Shown here one piece after another: positions 46,750 through 59,202 of a stretch of DNA of 64,000 nucleotides (positions within the stretch are counted from its first letter, which is position 1; every line of letters begins with the position of its first letter). A model generated the notes under the pieces. That model was not told the DNA's origin, did no database searches, and was given only the letters and a program-made list of their open reading frames with translations. This DNA is from Bradysia coprophila (Eukaryota > Arthropoda > Insecta > Diptera > Sciaridae): contig NW_023503493.1 in assembly GCF_014529535.1 (NCBI RefSeq), forward strand, positions 19,686,001 through 19,750,000, given 5' to 3'. Position numbers and translations under genes: made by a program.

Positions 46750-48043
46750 ATGCAGTGTGGCATAGAATCAATCAACGATTGTGAGAGATCACCTAATCGA
46801 ACCGGACTTCGAGTTAACTTTAGCGAAAAAGGTGAAGCCGTTAAAGAGCGAAGGGAAAAATTTCTAACCGCCAAATATGGTTCACACCAAATGAGTTTGA
46901 TTCGAAAACGGTTGGCTGTTGAAATGTGGCTGTACGACGAACTACAAAAATTATTTGATCCACCTGTAAGATACGAATTCGTTTTTTATTTTTTGCACAG
47001 TTTAAATTAGCCTACAGTCATATTGATGGTTCTGTTGTTATTTTTCTTTTTGTTTCTACACATTATAGTCTGAAGCGGTGGACGTTGATATCGATGAAAT
47101 TTTGGATATGGACACAGACGATATACGAAGGTCTCATCTAAGAGTAAGTTTAAATCATATATAACTTTTGTGAGTATGAATGACGTAAAGAAGAAGAATA
47201 TTTTTGAATATGTACATAAAAGACGTCCAAATTTATTTGCATATGTAAAGGAATTATAATTTTTTCTTTTTATTTATATATATGATGGTAGAGTGTCCGT
47301 TGTACGATGTTATTCACCTTTTCTCGTATGGGTAATCAAATCACTCCATCGACTCCATCCCAAGTTGTATATTATACAAAAAAATTCGTTTTGTTTTTGT
47401 GCGTACAAAAGTTCTTTCTGTTCGGTTTATGATTTTTTATCTGTCGTACTGTTAAAGTGTTTAAATTATGGAACGACGATGGGTTCCAGTTGGTAAAAAC
47501 AAAGATTTATTGGTTGCTTGAGCAATAACATTAATTCGTAATTTTTTTGAGTTGTCGACAAAAAATTCCGTGAATTGCAATTTTAAGGAAGGTCGAACGA
47601 TTTGTGTAATTTTCCTTTATCGAGGTGGGTTAAACAATTACAGCTACGAAAAGGCAGAACAACAAGATTTATTTAGTTTCTTTATATTCTTAACCTTTCA
47701 CAGACGACAAACTAATAACTAATAACTAATAATTTTATCAAATCTACTACTTCCTTTGATTGTGTTACATTAGCTTAACTATTACACTATAAATCCAGAA
47801 ATGAAGTATGTTTCCAATCCGTGGAGCCTGGAGATGATTATAACTGAAACCAATTTTGATTTGATTTTGGGTTTAATCAAAACTTAAATTCTTGCAGGAA
47901 CTACTGTCTGTGAGCAAACGATCACCTCAAGACATATCGGTAAGTTAAACTAACGCTCTCCACCCAGTTAATTGTGAATTTAATAAACGAATTGATTTCA
48001 GAAATTTATAACTGATCTCCTCGATCGAGCTAAGACGCTATGA
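46750..48043 (+). CDS. Protein phosphatase 1 inhibitor, PPP1R14/CPI-17 family, 124 aa
   Basis: Exons are 46750-46965, 47069-47143, 47898-47939 and 48002-48043; every junction falls between codons (375 nt with TGA). The conserved inhibitor (PHIN) domain covers residues about 36-118. KFLTAKYG contains Thr40 at the place of the CPI-17 phospho-threonine that docks in the PP1 active site. RKRLAVEMWLYDELQKLF forms the first helix. DVDIDEILDMDTDDIR is the acidic block, and SPQDISKFITDLLDRAKTL the last helix. The family inhibits PP1 (myosin phosphatase) in the cytoplasm when phosphorylated by PKC or ROCK. Insects usually carry one such gene. The start chosen is the ATG of AACATGC, just before the family-like N-terminus; a longer upstream frame is probably UTR. 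Confidence 0.9.
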
Positions 48044-51033
48044 ATACTGTACTGCTATACATTAACTTAAACAAACTGTGTATGTTACTTTTCGGCACTA
48101 ATTTTTTTTTATATTAAGTAAATTTACGTAAATTAACAATTAAGTCTCATATCGTACCACCTTTTACATCATCAGCATCATCATCGATCATCATAATCAA
48201 ACTAAATAATCGTTTTAATAAGAAAAAATAGTTAAATTTTAGATTGCGAAATTTATTGCCGAAGGACTTTTTAGCAGCCATTTCCAATCTTGTTGACAAG
48301 GAATTTTCTTGCCACGAAAGAACGGTAAACTTGCGTCTGATGAAAGTTAAATTTGGTAAAAAGAATTGTGTTGTGTCTTGTCTTTTAATTAAAGGAATGG
48401 GAGAACGAAATTAGTTACATTACGAATCGATACCTCAGACATTTTTAAAATTCCATCTAACTGAGAGAACGCTACAGATGTCGAAGAAAATTTACTATTT
48501 GTCTAATGTTCTATTTCAATGGAAAATTACTTCAGCCGCGAAATGAAATAAATATCCGAAATTATTTCTTCCGTTATGGATAACATCTCACATCCGGTAA
48601 TGCTTTCCATTTCCGGTTGACAATAAAATTTAAAAAAAAAAAATATTTTCTTTCCAACGATTTTTTATCATGGTTCAATTAATAAGGGAAATAAATAAAA
48701 ACTTTGCCCGATACAGAACTCGTTCAAATGAATTTCTATTAAAATGGAAAGACTGTTCCACATTATGTATAACTTCCAGTCGGGTATTTGACTTTTTTAT
48801 ATTATTTCATATAGCAACCAATCCACCCACGTATCGGTACATAGGACATTTAAAGAAAAATATCAAGGTAAATTTCATATACGGACGCACGGATGGTCAT
48901 CGATATTTACTATACCAATTATTAATAATGGATGGAGTTTTAATGAATTTCATCAACTGGATCTTTATAGCTAATGATCTCTTCTTATTTAAATAAAAGA
49001 AACGTAACACCATCTTCATGCAAATTGTATGTATCCCACTTTATGTTCTCTAGTCTCCTCGAAATTTGACAACTCGGTCACACGACAAGGTTTTTCTTTT
49101 ATTGTCTACATCAATTTCGATAAACGTTCAGTGGTTTTTATTTTTCGGTTAATTGATTGAATAATGCGTTGTATTCAATGAGGTGAATATTATGAAATTG
49201 AAGAATTAAAAATCATTTTTTCGAAAGTAAAAATTATTTGTGGCAATGGCATCGAATTTCAACAGATAAAATTGAATCAGAATGTAATTTCGATTTCATT
49301 TAGTTTTGATTTGTATTCATCTGAACAATGGATCCAAAATCCAGAAAATTTAATTTTAATTAATTTGACTTTGTAATGAAATATCATATCACGGGCTAAC
49401 CACAGTAAACTCATTCAAGGCGATAGTTTCACATATTTTAAAGACAATGAGTCTGAAGAACAACCATCTCTATTTTCTATTTATTTTACTGGATTATTCT
49501 GTTGAATCGAATACCCAGCAGACGTTCAACTACATTTTAATTCAAAAATAAATAAACAAAAACGATGATAAGTTGTTAACACTTCGTTAGCCGTTCAACT
49601 CTGTTATGCTTTAAAATATTGTTTCAATTCATGCAAAAAAAAGCAGCGTTATAGGTTTCCGAACCTGCCGAACCGAATATAATAATCATATAATCTGACA
49701 AAATCATATTATTAGAGCCGTTTCGACGAGGCTATTAACCTTGAACAATGATTTGTTTACTCTGAGACTCTCGGGCGTTTTTTTTTTGCAATAGAAGATG
49801 TCCGACACAATGACTATTCGAATACTCAGCGTTGTTTTTATTGAAACAAATAAAAAAGAAAATAATTATACAGAGACCGATAGTTGTTGTATCCCAGCCT
49901 ACATAACAATATTTGAACTTGGAAAGCTCCGTTAAGCTGAAGAGATAAGAAAAATGAGAATTTGATTGTGAAATTTGGAACAGAAATTCTTTTCTTTAAT
50001 ATGCGGAATTTTAGGTTGGAGGTTTGTACAAATTATGGAGAATGATTTAAAATGAGCTACATTTCAAATTCATGTTTTATGATTGATGGCGACATTTTAA
50101 GCGAAATCAGATTAAATCATCGGATGTTAAAAGAAAATATTTTGTTATAAAATGTATACAACACAATGTGTACATTCTCTCGTACAATTTATCAGCCAAA
50201 ATATAGAAACAGAAATGAATTACAGAATCATTAACTAAATATTTTAATAAAATCCGAATGGAATTTCTTGATAAAAGAAAACCACCTCTGGTCTTCGCAT
50301 ATTTGTTAAATAGATAAATTTACAGAAAAAGACGGAGAGTTTCGAAACGAATACAAATATTCATATCGCAAAAATAATAAAATTTTAAAATCATTTAACA
50401 AAATTACATCAATATAAAATGATTGCCGATTGTTAAGTCATATTATGAAGCATATATTATACCGAATTCTCATTATCAATTTTACTTAAAAAATTATACA
50501 TTTTACCTACTGTAGGTAAAACGTACACCTACCAATTTATTATACATTTTAATTAAATAAGTAGCTGAAAACATTACACACATATTTATAACACTTCGTA
50601 TATCACAATCAGTAATTTTACGTCATCATATCGCATCAATTCAGTGTATAAAATGTGAGCATATATAAATCGAGCATTTATCGGTTTTTAAGTGTGGTTG
50701 CAAATTGAATAAGAAATTTAATTTCCTTATGCTTTATCTACCGATTAGATCCAATAAACAATTAACTTGCTTGTATTGCTTTCAAAGTTTTATATGCACA
50801 ATCATGCACATCAATATTAAATTGTCTCTGGGTGCCAGAAAGTTTCGTTCAATTTAAAATTACATCGAACAGTAGCAATAAATAAATATAGAATGCTCAA
50901 GCTATATAACCATGGAATTTAATTTATAAATAGCGATGATTTGTTTATTAAAATTATACACAATATTTTTTTCCGATTACTCTCCGAAATATTTCTAGGT
51001 TTTTTTCCTTCCTAAAAGCCAAATAAGGTAAAA
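48044..51033. other. Gene-poor AT-rich region (3 kb)
   Basis: This contains the PPP1R14-like 3' UTR. A 108-codon frame at 48670-48996 has no recognised domain. No repeat family was noticed apart from a small palindrome at 50503-50523. Confidence 0.45.
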
Positions 51034-51112
51034 GCAAAATAAAATGATCGAGTCTGGTTTTTGGCAATTGAATTTCTTATTGTCAAAACCAGACCCGATC
51101 ATTTTATTTTGC
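51034..51112. repeat. 79-bp hairpin
   Basis: GCAAAATAAAATGATCGAGT...CTGGTTTT pairs with AAAACCAGAC...CGATCATTTTATTTTGC. Confidence 0.75.
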
Positions 51113-53271
51113 TCTCATTTTATATTAAAACTCCGAATGATTGTGTGAATAGCACAGATTTTTCTTTAATTGGAACGAATTGTCTTATCTCACCATTAAA
51201 AAAAAATACGTGCAACGGTAATCTGAATTCCACATGCAAAAATAGATTACTACTTGATGCAAATGCAAAATTTTTCAAAGTTCCAATCTTTTTGTCAGTT
51301 TGCATGAAAGCTTTTGGAGCTTTAAAAGCTTTTCATATATCAAGTCCTTAAAAACGCATTTCAGTTCCAGTTTTATGTTTGCCGTCAACTATTGTACTAT
51401 GTTAAAATATTTGGGAATACCATGTTTCGCACACTTTATTTAAAATATCTTTTTTTTTCACATTAAAATGAAAATTCGATTAAAATTATAAAACAGAAAT
51501 TAAAACACAAATTTAAGAAAAAAAAACTTGGCTCACCTTGATAGGGTTGATATTTAGTAAGTAAATGCAGTATATAAATGTATCAATGTAGGTAGAAATA
51601 AACTGATGCAGCAAAAAAAAAAACAACGTTTTAACAGTAAAAGACGAATAAATTTAAGCTTAAAAAAATGTTGTTGCCGTTTACATTATCTTCTCCAAAA
51701 CCATCGTAACAAAAATGAAAATTTATAACTAGAAATGCAACACAATCGATACGAAATTGTATTACAAGTAAAAAGCTTTGTAGCATACTTTGCATACCGT
51801 ATCGTTATAAAGAAATTTAAATATTAAAAAATAAAAGCGGAATCGGATGCAAGAAAAAAATATTTAAACTTAAAAAATTAACTAAAAATTTACAGTTTTT
51901 AGTTTTAAAATGATTAGATTTAAGAATATTTCGTGTAAATGTAATGAAAATAAGAAGTAAATTTGCTTTTAATATTTTACTATTTGTTGTTTTAATCGTT
52001 TGTTACCCGAAAATAAATTCCAACAAGGTGTACGACCCAGATACAAAGTCTCCAGATTCAGCCATAATGTCACAAAAGTGACTATAACTTTTAGCAATCA
52101 GAATACAGAATTTCATCGAATTATATTGTAAAGGTTGTATGCAGTATGCAATATTCCTACGGGAATATCGGTACCGTGACCATGGCGCTGAGGGAAAAAT
52201 TTGGCGCTGAGCTCAGTCACTGAATGGACAATTATTGCCTGAAGAGAAATTGTTTATTAGTTTCAAACCACGGCAGAGTAAAATAAACTTTACTCTGTCG
52301 TGTTTCAAACTGAAATTTTTAAAAAAATTGCATTCGGCGCTCGTAATCTGTAACAAATCTATAGAGAGTTTGGGAATGAACTTTAAACATTGTATGATCT
52401 CGTAAAGCACAGTAAGCACGTGGTTCCAAATTTTTATTTCGACAAGTTTAAAACTGAAAATTTCGGTTCGCATGTTCGAACATTTTACAAATGGAAATTA
52501 TTTTGCCAATTGACATGAATGGCCATTTCATTTCATTTATTTCAGTCTTAAAGGTATAATTACAAAAAAAAAAACTATAGTGTGACGAAATCAATTCAAA
52601 AGAGCTACAAAAAGTCTAAAATGAAATATTTAGAACTATAGTTCTTCCTTTACATCATGTAAGTGGCAAAAAAGGAGCACCTCATGAACTAGTTCAGACT
52701 GGAGTGTTGATCTGATCTTCATTTCGAGGGCAACATCACTAAAGGGCATATCTCCGATATCTGAGAAACTACTGAACCGATTTTTATTAACTTTTTTCCC
52801 TGAAACGTAGTAAAAAATTTTGAATTTTGAGCCCAAATGAAGTCATTCGGCCATATGGCTTGGAAGATATTGTCAAAAAACTAAAAAGACCATCTTTTTT
52901 ACAAATTATTTTTAAAGATATTTGTATGAACTTGAAGAACTGATTTTTATGAAATTTTATTTTTCCCTGAAAGTTAGTAAAAAGAAATGAGTTTTGAGCT
53001 CGGTATGAACTCAATTCGCCATATGGTGCCGAAGATATTGTCGAAAAACTGAAATACCTCTAGAGAATACGTCGAATAATGCTAATTTCCCTAAAATTTA
53101 TGTCGGATTCAAACTTCATATCATTCATCGGACATATGCCCTTCTTTATTAATGTTGCCCTCGTTTTGTTAGCGCAGTAAGAAGTGAAAAAATGAAAAAG
53201 AAAAAGCTCGATCTAAATTTTTTAACTTTTAACTCAGTGCTATACCTCTATAATCAAAACAACATTTTCTT
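51113..53271. other. Gene-poor region with degenerate repeats
   Basis: A 51-bp inverted repeat lies at 52260-52310 (GTTTCAAACCACGGCAGAGT arm). Two diverged copies of a roughly 170-bp unit lie at about 52765-52890 and 52935-53060; the shared words include TTTTTCCCTGAAA, CGCCATATGG-like and GAAGATATTGTC. They are likely remnants of an old repeat. No gene was seen. Confidence 0.5.
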
Positions 53272-53275
53272 TTAA

Positions 53276-53442
53276 GGGGCCATTCACAAATTACGCACGC
53301 ATCAAATTCGAAATTTCAGACCCCCCCTCCCCCCTTGCACGCAAAAATGTATGGAGAAAATTTCAAAAATGTATGAAGCGTACGCTTTTGTCAAACACCC
53401 CCCCCCCCCCCCTTAAGAGCGTGCGTAATTTGTGAATGGCCC
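53276..53442. mobile_element. 167-bp MITE, copy 2 of the GGGGCCATTCAC family, flanked by TTAA
   Basis: GGGGCCATTCACAAATTACG and its reverse complement form the ends. TTAA precedes (53272-53275) and follows (53443-53446), as expected for a TTAA target-site duplication (piggyBac- or Kolobok-like transposition). A poly-C tract marks the core. Confidence 0.85.
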
Positions 53443-53446
53443 TTAA

Positions 53447-54536
53447 GAGGAATCAGAATTTTTGAAAATTATCTTACTCGCTGCGTTCGCAATTACATTT
53501 ATTCCACTTCTATCTTAACACTATTATCCATTTCAATACTCTCCGTAACGTAACGTTCGTCTTGAACAAGCAGTAATGTTCGTTTATTTATATATGAATT
53601 TAAAATAGCAAAACTGGCGCTTAGATTCCGGTTACCATTGGCGCTGGAAACCTTAATCCGCCCCTGGCTGTATGCTTCCTTATCGTTCTTAAAAATAAGG
53701 GCCTATTTTAGAGAATTTGAAATTGCCAAATTTACCGAAATTACCAATAATTACGGAAAATACATTTGGTATTTTTAGAAATGTTTGCTCCAAATTCCAC
53801 GTTCGGTGTTTTTGAAAAGTGTTTTATTTACATCATATGGCTATGACATCTAAAACACATTTATGGGTTTCGAAAACATGACAAAAACTCAACTCAATCT
53901 ACGCATCAGTCTAAACAAAGTATTGGCATCTTTAGTTGACCCATCCCAAAAGTATTTTCGCAAGGATTAAGGACTATAGGTAGCCTTGAACTTCCACTAA
54001 AACAAGAGCTTATAATTGACTATTAGTGACATTAGAAAAATTTAAATTTACATTGCAATTTGAAAGAGTTGAAACCTTTTTAAAATTCGTCTAAAGTACA
54101 CTCAACGAAAAGAATATTTTGAATTTTTTTTTGTTACATTCTGTAAATCGAAATTTCTATGCTCTTGATATTGCCCTCACACCACGTTTGTTCCTACCCG
54201 ACAAGCCCTGCATTTCTATAGATTTGAATTCATGCCACCTTCTGCACTCCCGGCTCACAGCGACATCTTTCTTTCATAATTTTGATAATCACTGCAATGT
54301 CAATCGAAATTTTGACAAAACACTTTGTTGTAGTCGTTGTAGTGCTGTCATATCGACCATTATATATTTGTGTGTTTGTCTTCTGTTCGTCCGACTAAAC
54401 AAAGTCTTTATCCAGCTTATTTTTGTTACATTATTTCCAAATTATTTCACCGTAGACAGTAAGCAATGAATTGAATTCTGTAAACCATGTCCCGTTGCAT
54501 TCATTTAACCTGTTTCCACAGTCAAATTCATTCAGT
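53447..54536. other. Upstream region of Dpy-30
   Basis: No gene was seen. A donor at about 54460 (ACA|GTAAGC) and an acceptor at 54521 (TTTCCACAG) could bound a 5' UTR intron of Dpy-30. Confidence 0.4.
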
Positions 54537-54737
54537 ATGAATGACAAACCCGACGCAAAGAAACGCGATCTACAATCCCTTCCGACCAAACAATATCTCG
54601 ATCAAACAGTGGCACCGATTCTACTGCAAGGTTTACAGACTTTAGCCAAAGAGCGACCATCAGATCCAGTTGCATATTTAGCCGCGTATTTGCTGAAAAA
54701 TAAAAGCAATGATGAACCGGCCTCAGACCACCATTAG
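54537..54737 (+). CDS. Dpy-30: Dpy-30, COMPASS/MLL complex subunit, 66 aa
   Basis: A single coding exon. After a short charged N-terminus, residues about 16-55 are the DPY-30 motif ([40 protein letters not shown]), which forms a helical dimer that binds ASH2 in H3K4 methyltransferase complexes and AKAP-type amphipathic helices. The protein is shorter than the roughly 100-aa vertebrate form because the N-terminal tail is only about 15 residues. The frame extends upstream of the chosen ATG, but a likely 5' UTR acceptor (CCACAG) lies 16 bp before it. The gene converges on EMC3, with 136 bp between stop codons. Confidence 0.95.
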   Translation: MNDKPDAKKRDLQSLPTKQYLDQTVAPILLQGLQTLAKERPSDPVAYLAAYLLKNKSNDEPASDHH

Positions 54738-54873
54738 GACGATATCGCATGCTTGTGATTATTAATTTTCTTTCCAAATAAAAGGCATTACAATCTCTGG
54801 TCTATTTGCTAAATTTTTATTCTCACGAAAAAACTGTGAAACAAAGAAAAACGAAAATTGCAGCCGCATCATT

Positions 54874-55818
54874 TCAATGGTCAATCGAATTCGACTGCTG
54901 TCTACCACCAACTAATTGCAACAGCTCTGTTTCCGCATTTTGCAGCGCATTTTGATATTCGGTTATTTCTAGCGCTTCCCATTCGGCTTTGAAGGCAGCT
55001 TTTGGATCCTGGGGCATTGCACCCGCGGCACCAGACATCTGGTCTTGCATGGCTTGCGTTTGATCAGCAGCTACGAGATTTATTGTTAAAATTAAACTTT
55101 CGGTGACTCTTATTTCATCCACTCGTCCCTACCATTGTTCTCTCCAAGGACCAGAGTGTAAATGCTTCTCAAACCGAAGACATTTAGAAAATACCATGAA
55201 GCGGACGACACCCATGCCGCATCTAAAGAGGCAAGCTCAACACCTCGTTGCAACATCGGTTTGAAACGTAACGTGAGTGGGAAAGGGACTTTCGTTGTCA
55301 CAAATCCCGAAAACATCCAATTGATCCATCCTACGAGAAAAAGTCAAGTCATCCAGCTTTTCGTTCAGACATATTTTACGATTTCCACAATATATACCTC
55401 CAATGACGACCATCGGCAAAACGTTGATAAAGTTTCCTTTGACTAAATCCGACAGCATTGCGGTTGAATTGGGAGTGACTGGTGGTCTCTTTTGGGTTTT
55501 AAAGTAGCCAGTTTCGTCATTGTTGAAGTAATGCCTTCGCATTGCAAATGATTGAGCCGTCAAGTATTTACCATTTTCTCGTAAGAGTCTTGCTCGTATC
55601 ATCGCTTGACTGAATGGATCGCCAAATCAAAATCGAAAATAATAAAAGAATTTACCGACTAGCGCTCACCTGTCTTGGATCTGTGTTAATTCAACTTTTT
55701 TCTGTGACGAAATTAACATGGACACATAGTGCCGTATGATTCCAACGAGAAACGTTATAACAACAATTGGTAAGAAGACCCATACCCGAATGTTCGGATC
55801 AATGAGGAGTTCAGTCAT
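54874..55818 (-). CDS. EMC3: ER membrane protein complex subunit 3 (EMC3), 251 aa
   Basis: Exons are 55818-55670, 55609-55398, 55330-55133 and 55070-54874 (756 nt with TGA), all in frame. The N-terminus [20 protein letters not shown] begins the first membrane helix. The loop [13 protein letters not shown]...[13 protein letters not shown], the second helix region [13 protein letters not shown], and the block [20 protein letters not shown] with [19 protein letters not shown] are strongly conserved EMC3 (TMEM111, DUF106) features. EMC3 belongs to the Oxa1/YidC/Get1 superfamily and forms the insertase core of the ER membrane complex with EMC6. Length is close to the usual 261 aa. The gene is tail-to-tail with Dpy-30 and divergent from DAXX across a roughly 1.2-kb spacer. 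Confidence 0.97.
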
Positions 55819-56100
55819 CCTTTAATTGGTTTTCTTTGGTAACTTTCAATCTGTGAAAAATATTTAATTTATGATTAATAAGACACGAAGCAAACGTCCG
55901 TGTACATATTTTTCATTGCTCACACACTGATTAGTGACAGCCACCGTTGACAAGAGCCTATGGCAGTGTTGACAGCGTTGACAGTAAAAAGAGACTAGGG
56001 TGGCGATTTACGGCCGTTCATAACAGTTACTTTTTAGTTGCACAGTAACCACAGTAACTCTTTATTTGATTCATTACTGTACGTCGTTTTGTGGACGTCC

Positions 56101-56300
56101 AGCAAAAGGCTGTAAACTTTGGGGAGGTCATGTAAATCGTCTTTTAATAGATAAGCGGAACAAGAAGTATATAGAAATTTACTACATCGTCACAACGACG
56201 ATAATATCACAAGAAGTGACTTTTTTTTGTATGGAAATTTCAAGTGTTATGTTGCACCCGAGTATCTGCAGTGACCTCCCCAAAGTGTTCAGCTTTGAGC
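56101..56300. mobile_element. 200-bp MITE, same family as 8272-8465
   Basis: AGCAAAAGGCTGTAAACTTT-GGGGAGGTCA and CAGTGACCTCCCCAAAGTG-TTCAGCTTTGAGC form imperfect ends, more diverged than the 8272 copy. It is non-coding. Confidence 0.75.
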
Positions 56301-56346
56301 GAAATAGTGGAGAATGTTTTGAGTACTAAAATATTTATAATTTATA

Positions 56347-56639
56347 GGGCGTTTAAGGCGAATGATTTCTCTCTAGTTTCACTGAGAGCAGTTAAAAAAG
56401 GTTTTTCTTTTGTTCAGATTTGAGGGCAATGTCAAAATGACAGAAATTTTCAAACTTTGCTCATTCATTGATTGTAACTGGTCTCGGGGCTACACGTCAA
56501 AATGAGAGAAATCGTATACCAATTTATTTTGTTTGTAAGCTGACTTCGACTCCACTCCATTTTATTTTTCATTCATGCATTTTTGACAGCTGACCCGGGG
56601 CAAGTTAATTTAAACTGGTTTTCGCACTCCTTAACGCCC
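56347..56639. mobile_element. 293-bp MITE flanked by TA
   Basis: GGGCGTTTAAGGCGAA and TTTCGCACTCCTTAACGCCC form the ends. TA lies directly outside both (56345-56346 and 56640-56641), as for Tc1/mariner-type insertion. Confidence 0.7.
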
Positions 56640-57003
56640 TATATCGAAGTAAAAATTCACTGAACTCTTAAATTTTTGCTCCCGGCTGCTTCGTGATTGT
56701 CTCAATCACATTCTGCATACAGGTCATATGTGACGCCACTGGTTACAGTGATCACCAGAAATAGAAATTAGTATCGTTCCTATACGTTGGCAGCATTGAA
56801 CCATTTCGTTCAGATGGTTCAGACCAATGACAAAACTAAAAAAAATTAATTACAACACAAACACACAGTATCAAAACATCGAATAAAAATTTTTGCCCAA
56901 TTTGAGTGTAAAACATTGTAATTTATGCCTCATTACTGCGTAATTCGCGTCTACTTGCATGTTCTATGAATAAGTGCAGCCATTTGCATTGAAATAAATC
57001 GCA

Positions 57004-59202
57004 ATGAAGCCAATCGTAATTTCATTGTTGGATTCAGACGACGAAGAAGACACCGAGGTTAGTTTTGTTATTAGAATAAAATGAGCTTTCAATCGACAAT
57101 ACGGTATTAAATGTTCAATCGATTCAATTAACATAATTACTATTCCTGCTCGATAAATGCAAATATTTTCTCAAGTTGTATGGTCTTCATAAGTTCGACC
57201 GGTCAGTGAAAACAAAACATTCCTATTGGTTCCCTCCATATTTTTCTTATGTTTTCGTTTATTGTTTTTGTTGGTTATGATGGGCGAATAATAACTTTTT
57301 CAGGTAACTAAATCATCCGCCCCACCACCGAAAGTAAACAAAACCGTTGAATTGACGAGGGCCGTTAAACGTCCAGCTGAAAACGACAGTAATGTCTCCG
57401 TAAAACGAATTAAACCCACACTTGTTTCGTCAAATATATCTAAAGAACCAAAGAATAATGAAGACATTGATGAGGATGGCTTCACGGAACACGGCCATAA
57501 CAACAATGTCAATGCGAATAAGAATGATGATGAACCATCGAGCACAACAATCGAGAATCCCATAACCGAGTCTTTCGCTAAACTCATCAATGTCTGCCGG
57601 TAATTTTCGGCTGTTATTGTCTGCTCGCCTTTTCTATTAAAATTTCTTTACTGATTTACAGTCAAGCCGATTCCAGCCGTGACATGGAACAATTAATCAA
57701 CAAGAAATTGCTTCGTTACTATCATATGGTGCATCCCGACTTTATCAATTCGAAAAGTTTCGGTAAAGTGGTCACTGCAACCACTGTGGATATTCAATCG
57801 GATCCGAAATTTGTATACGCAAAACTTTCAAATGTTCTGGAAGAGTTGAATATCCGGCGGAAGAGCGGTCAAACAGTGATTACGAATGAAGGTGTTGGTA
57901 GTACGGGCGATGCACGGCGCGATAATCAAATAAAACGGCTGAACAAAGCGCTGTATGTGCTAAAGAAAAAAATCGCCAAACTCGAGGCGTCCGAAGTGGA
58001 TTTGACTGATGAGTCGAATTCGCTGTACATATTGACCGAAAAGTACAAAAAACGAGCGTGCGAAATTTATGAGAAAATCTGCGACATAACAGGCGAAAGC
58101 AAACATGCTCATCGCCAAGTTAAGAAACCGATCACATTCAATGGCACCAAATATCCACAGTTTAACAAAACAATGCAAGCTTTCGTCAATAAAACGGGCT
58201 CATTTCCGGACTTGTTCGATGTGCGCCGAATTCTGGATCATTGCAATGAACAGCACAGCCTGAAATTGGGACGAGAGGAGATCAAAGCAATTTGTAATTT
58301 TTGCCGATTGGTCTTGAACCCAAGGAAATGTTTTCTCATATTTGATGTCGTTTTTCAGCTCAAGATGCCTTCATTCGAATCGGCAAACTGTTGCAGAAGC
58401 GGCGAAAAACGGATCTATACGAAACTGTTTCATTTTTCTCCGAAGGCTCTGCAAAAGATCCTGCTGGCGAAGATGCCGACTTGAAGGCGAAATTGGATGA
58501 CAATCGAAAGCACCATAACCGAATAAATGAACTAATCAATAAGTAAGTGTTCCGACTTCTATAATTTTTAGGGCTTTGATTGCGGTTAAGAACCGTCCGT
58601 CTATGGAACCAGTCCACACTTTTTGCACATTATTAGACTCCCCCACTCCCTTGTCCGCACTTTTCCTATACCTTATGGCACGCATGTCTCACTCAAAGAT
58701 GATAAACTTTATGGACGGTTCCTTAGCCGGAATGGAAAAATTTCCTCCAAATCGTTTCCAAGGGTCCAGAACTAAGCATTTTATTATCTAAACATTATTA
58801 GTCGTTCAGATCAACAAACCATTCCGCAGACTCCTCATAACTTTAGAACTAGCAGTTGCGAATTTTATTCTCTCGAATTAATTCATCCAGCAAAAGGAAC
58901 ATCCTCATAAGATTTCTGATTCTTGCGTTACTGAACCTTTATTTAAATTTGTTCCATTTAGGTATGCCGAGTTCCAAGATAAAGCGTCCGATATTTCAAT
59001 ACCACTAAATTCGTCCAATGTTAATCCCAGCGAATCAAACAATAAAGAAAATCAGGTCGAAAATAATGCAGAAGTGATTGGACTGGATGATGACGATGAT
59101 GACAGTGTTGTCGAAGATGAACTGGACGCTGAAGAAGCCGAACAAACCGGAATCGAGCCACAAATTGATATCGTCATATCGGATGACGAGGAATTAAGTT
59201 AG
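57004..59202 (+). CDS. Daxx: DAXX-like histone H3.3 chaperone, 468 aa
   Basis: Exons are 57004-57057, 57304-57599, 57662-58293, 58359-58542 and 58962-59202 (1407 nt with TAG, in frame). The N-terminus IVISLLDSDDEED is a SUMO-interacting motif followed by acidic residues; the C-terminus IDIVISDDEELS is another, as at both ends of vertebrate DAXX. Residues about 90-185 are the four-helix bundle (ENPITESFAKLINVCRQADS, NKKLLRYYHMVHPDF) that binds ATRX and other partners. Residues about 190-345 are the histone-binding domain (NGTKYPQFNKTMQAFVN, DAFIRIGKLLQKRRKTDLYE). An acidic tail follows. DAXX with ATRX/XNP deposits H3.3 in heterochromatin. The donor of exon 3 (ATTT|GTAATT) is weaker than the others; without it the frame reads through into non-family sequence. 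Confidence 0.9.

Larger units (their letters stand above)
55819..57003. other. Divergent spacer between EMC3 and DAXX
   Basis: This contains two MITEs (56101-56300 and 56347-56639). The remaining DNA near each ATG holds the two promoters; no TATA pair was clear. Confidence 0.5.
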
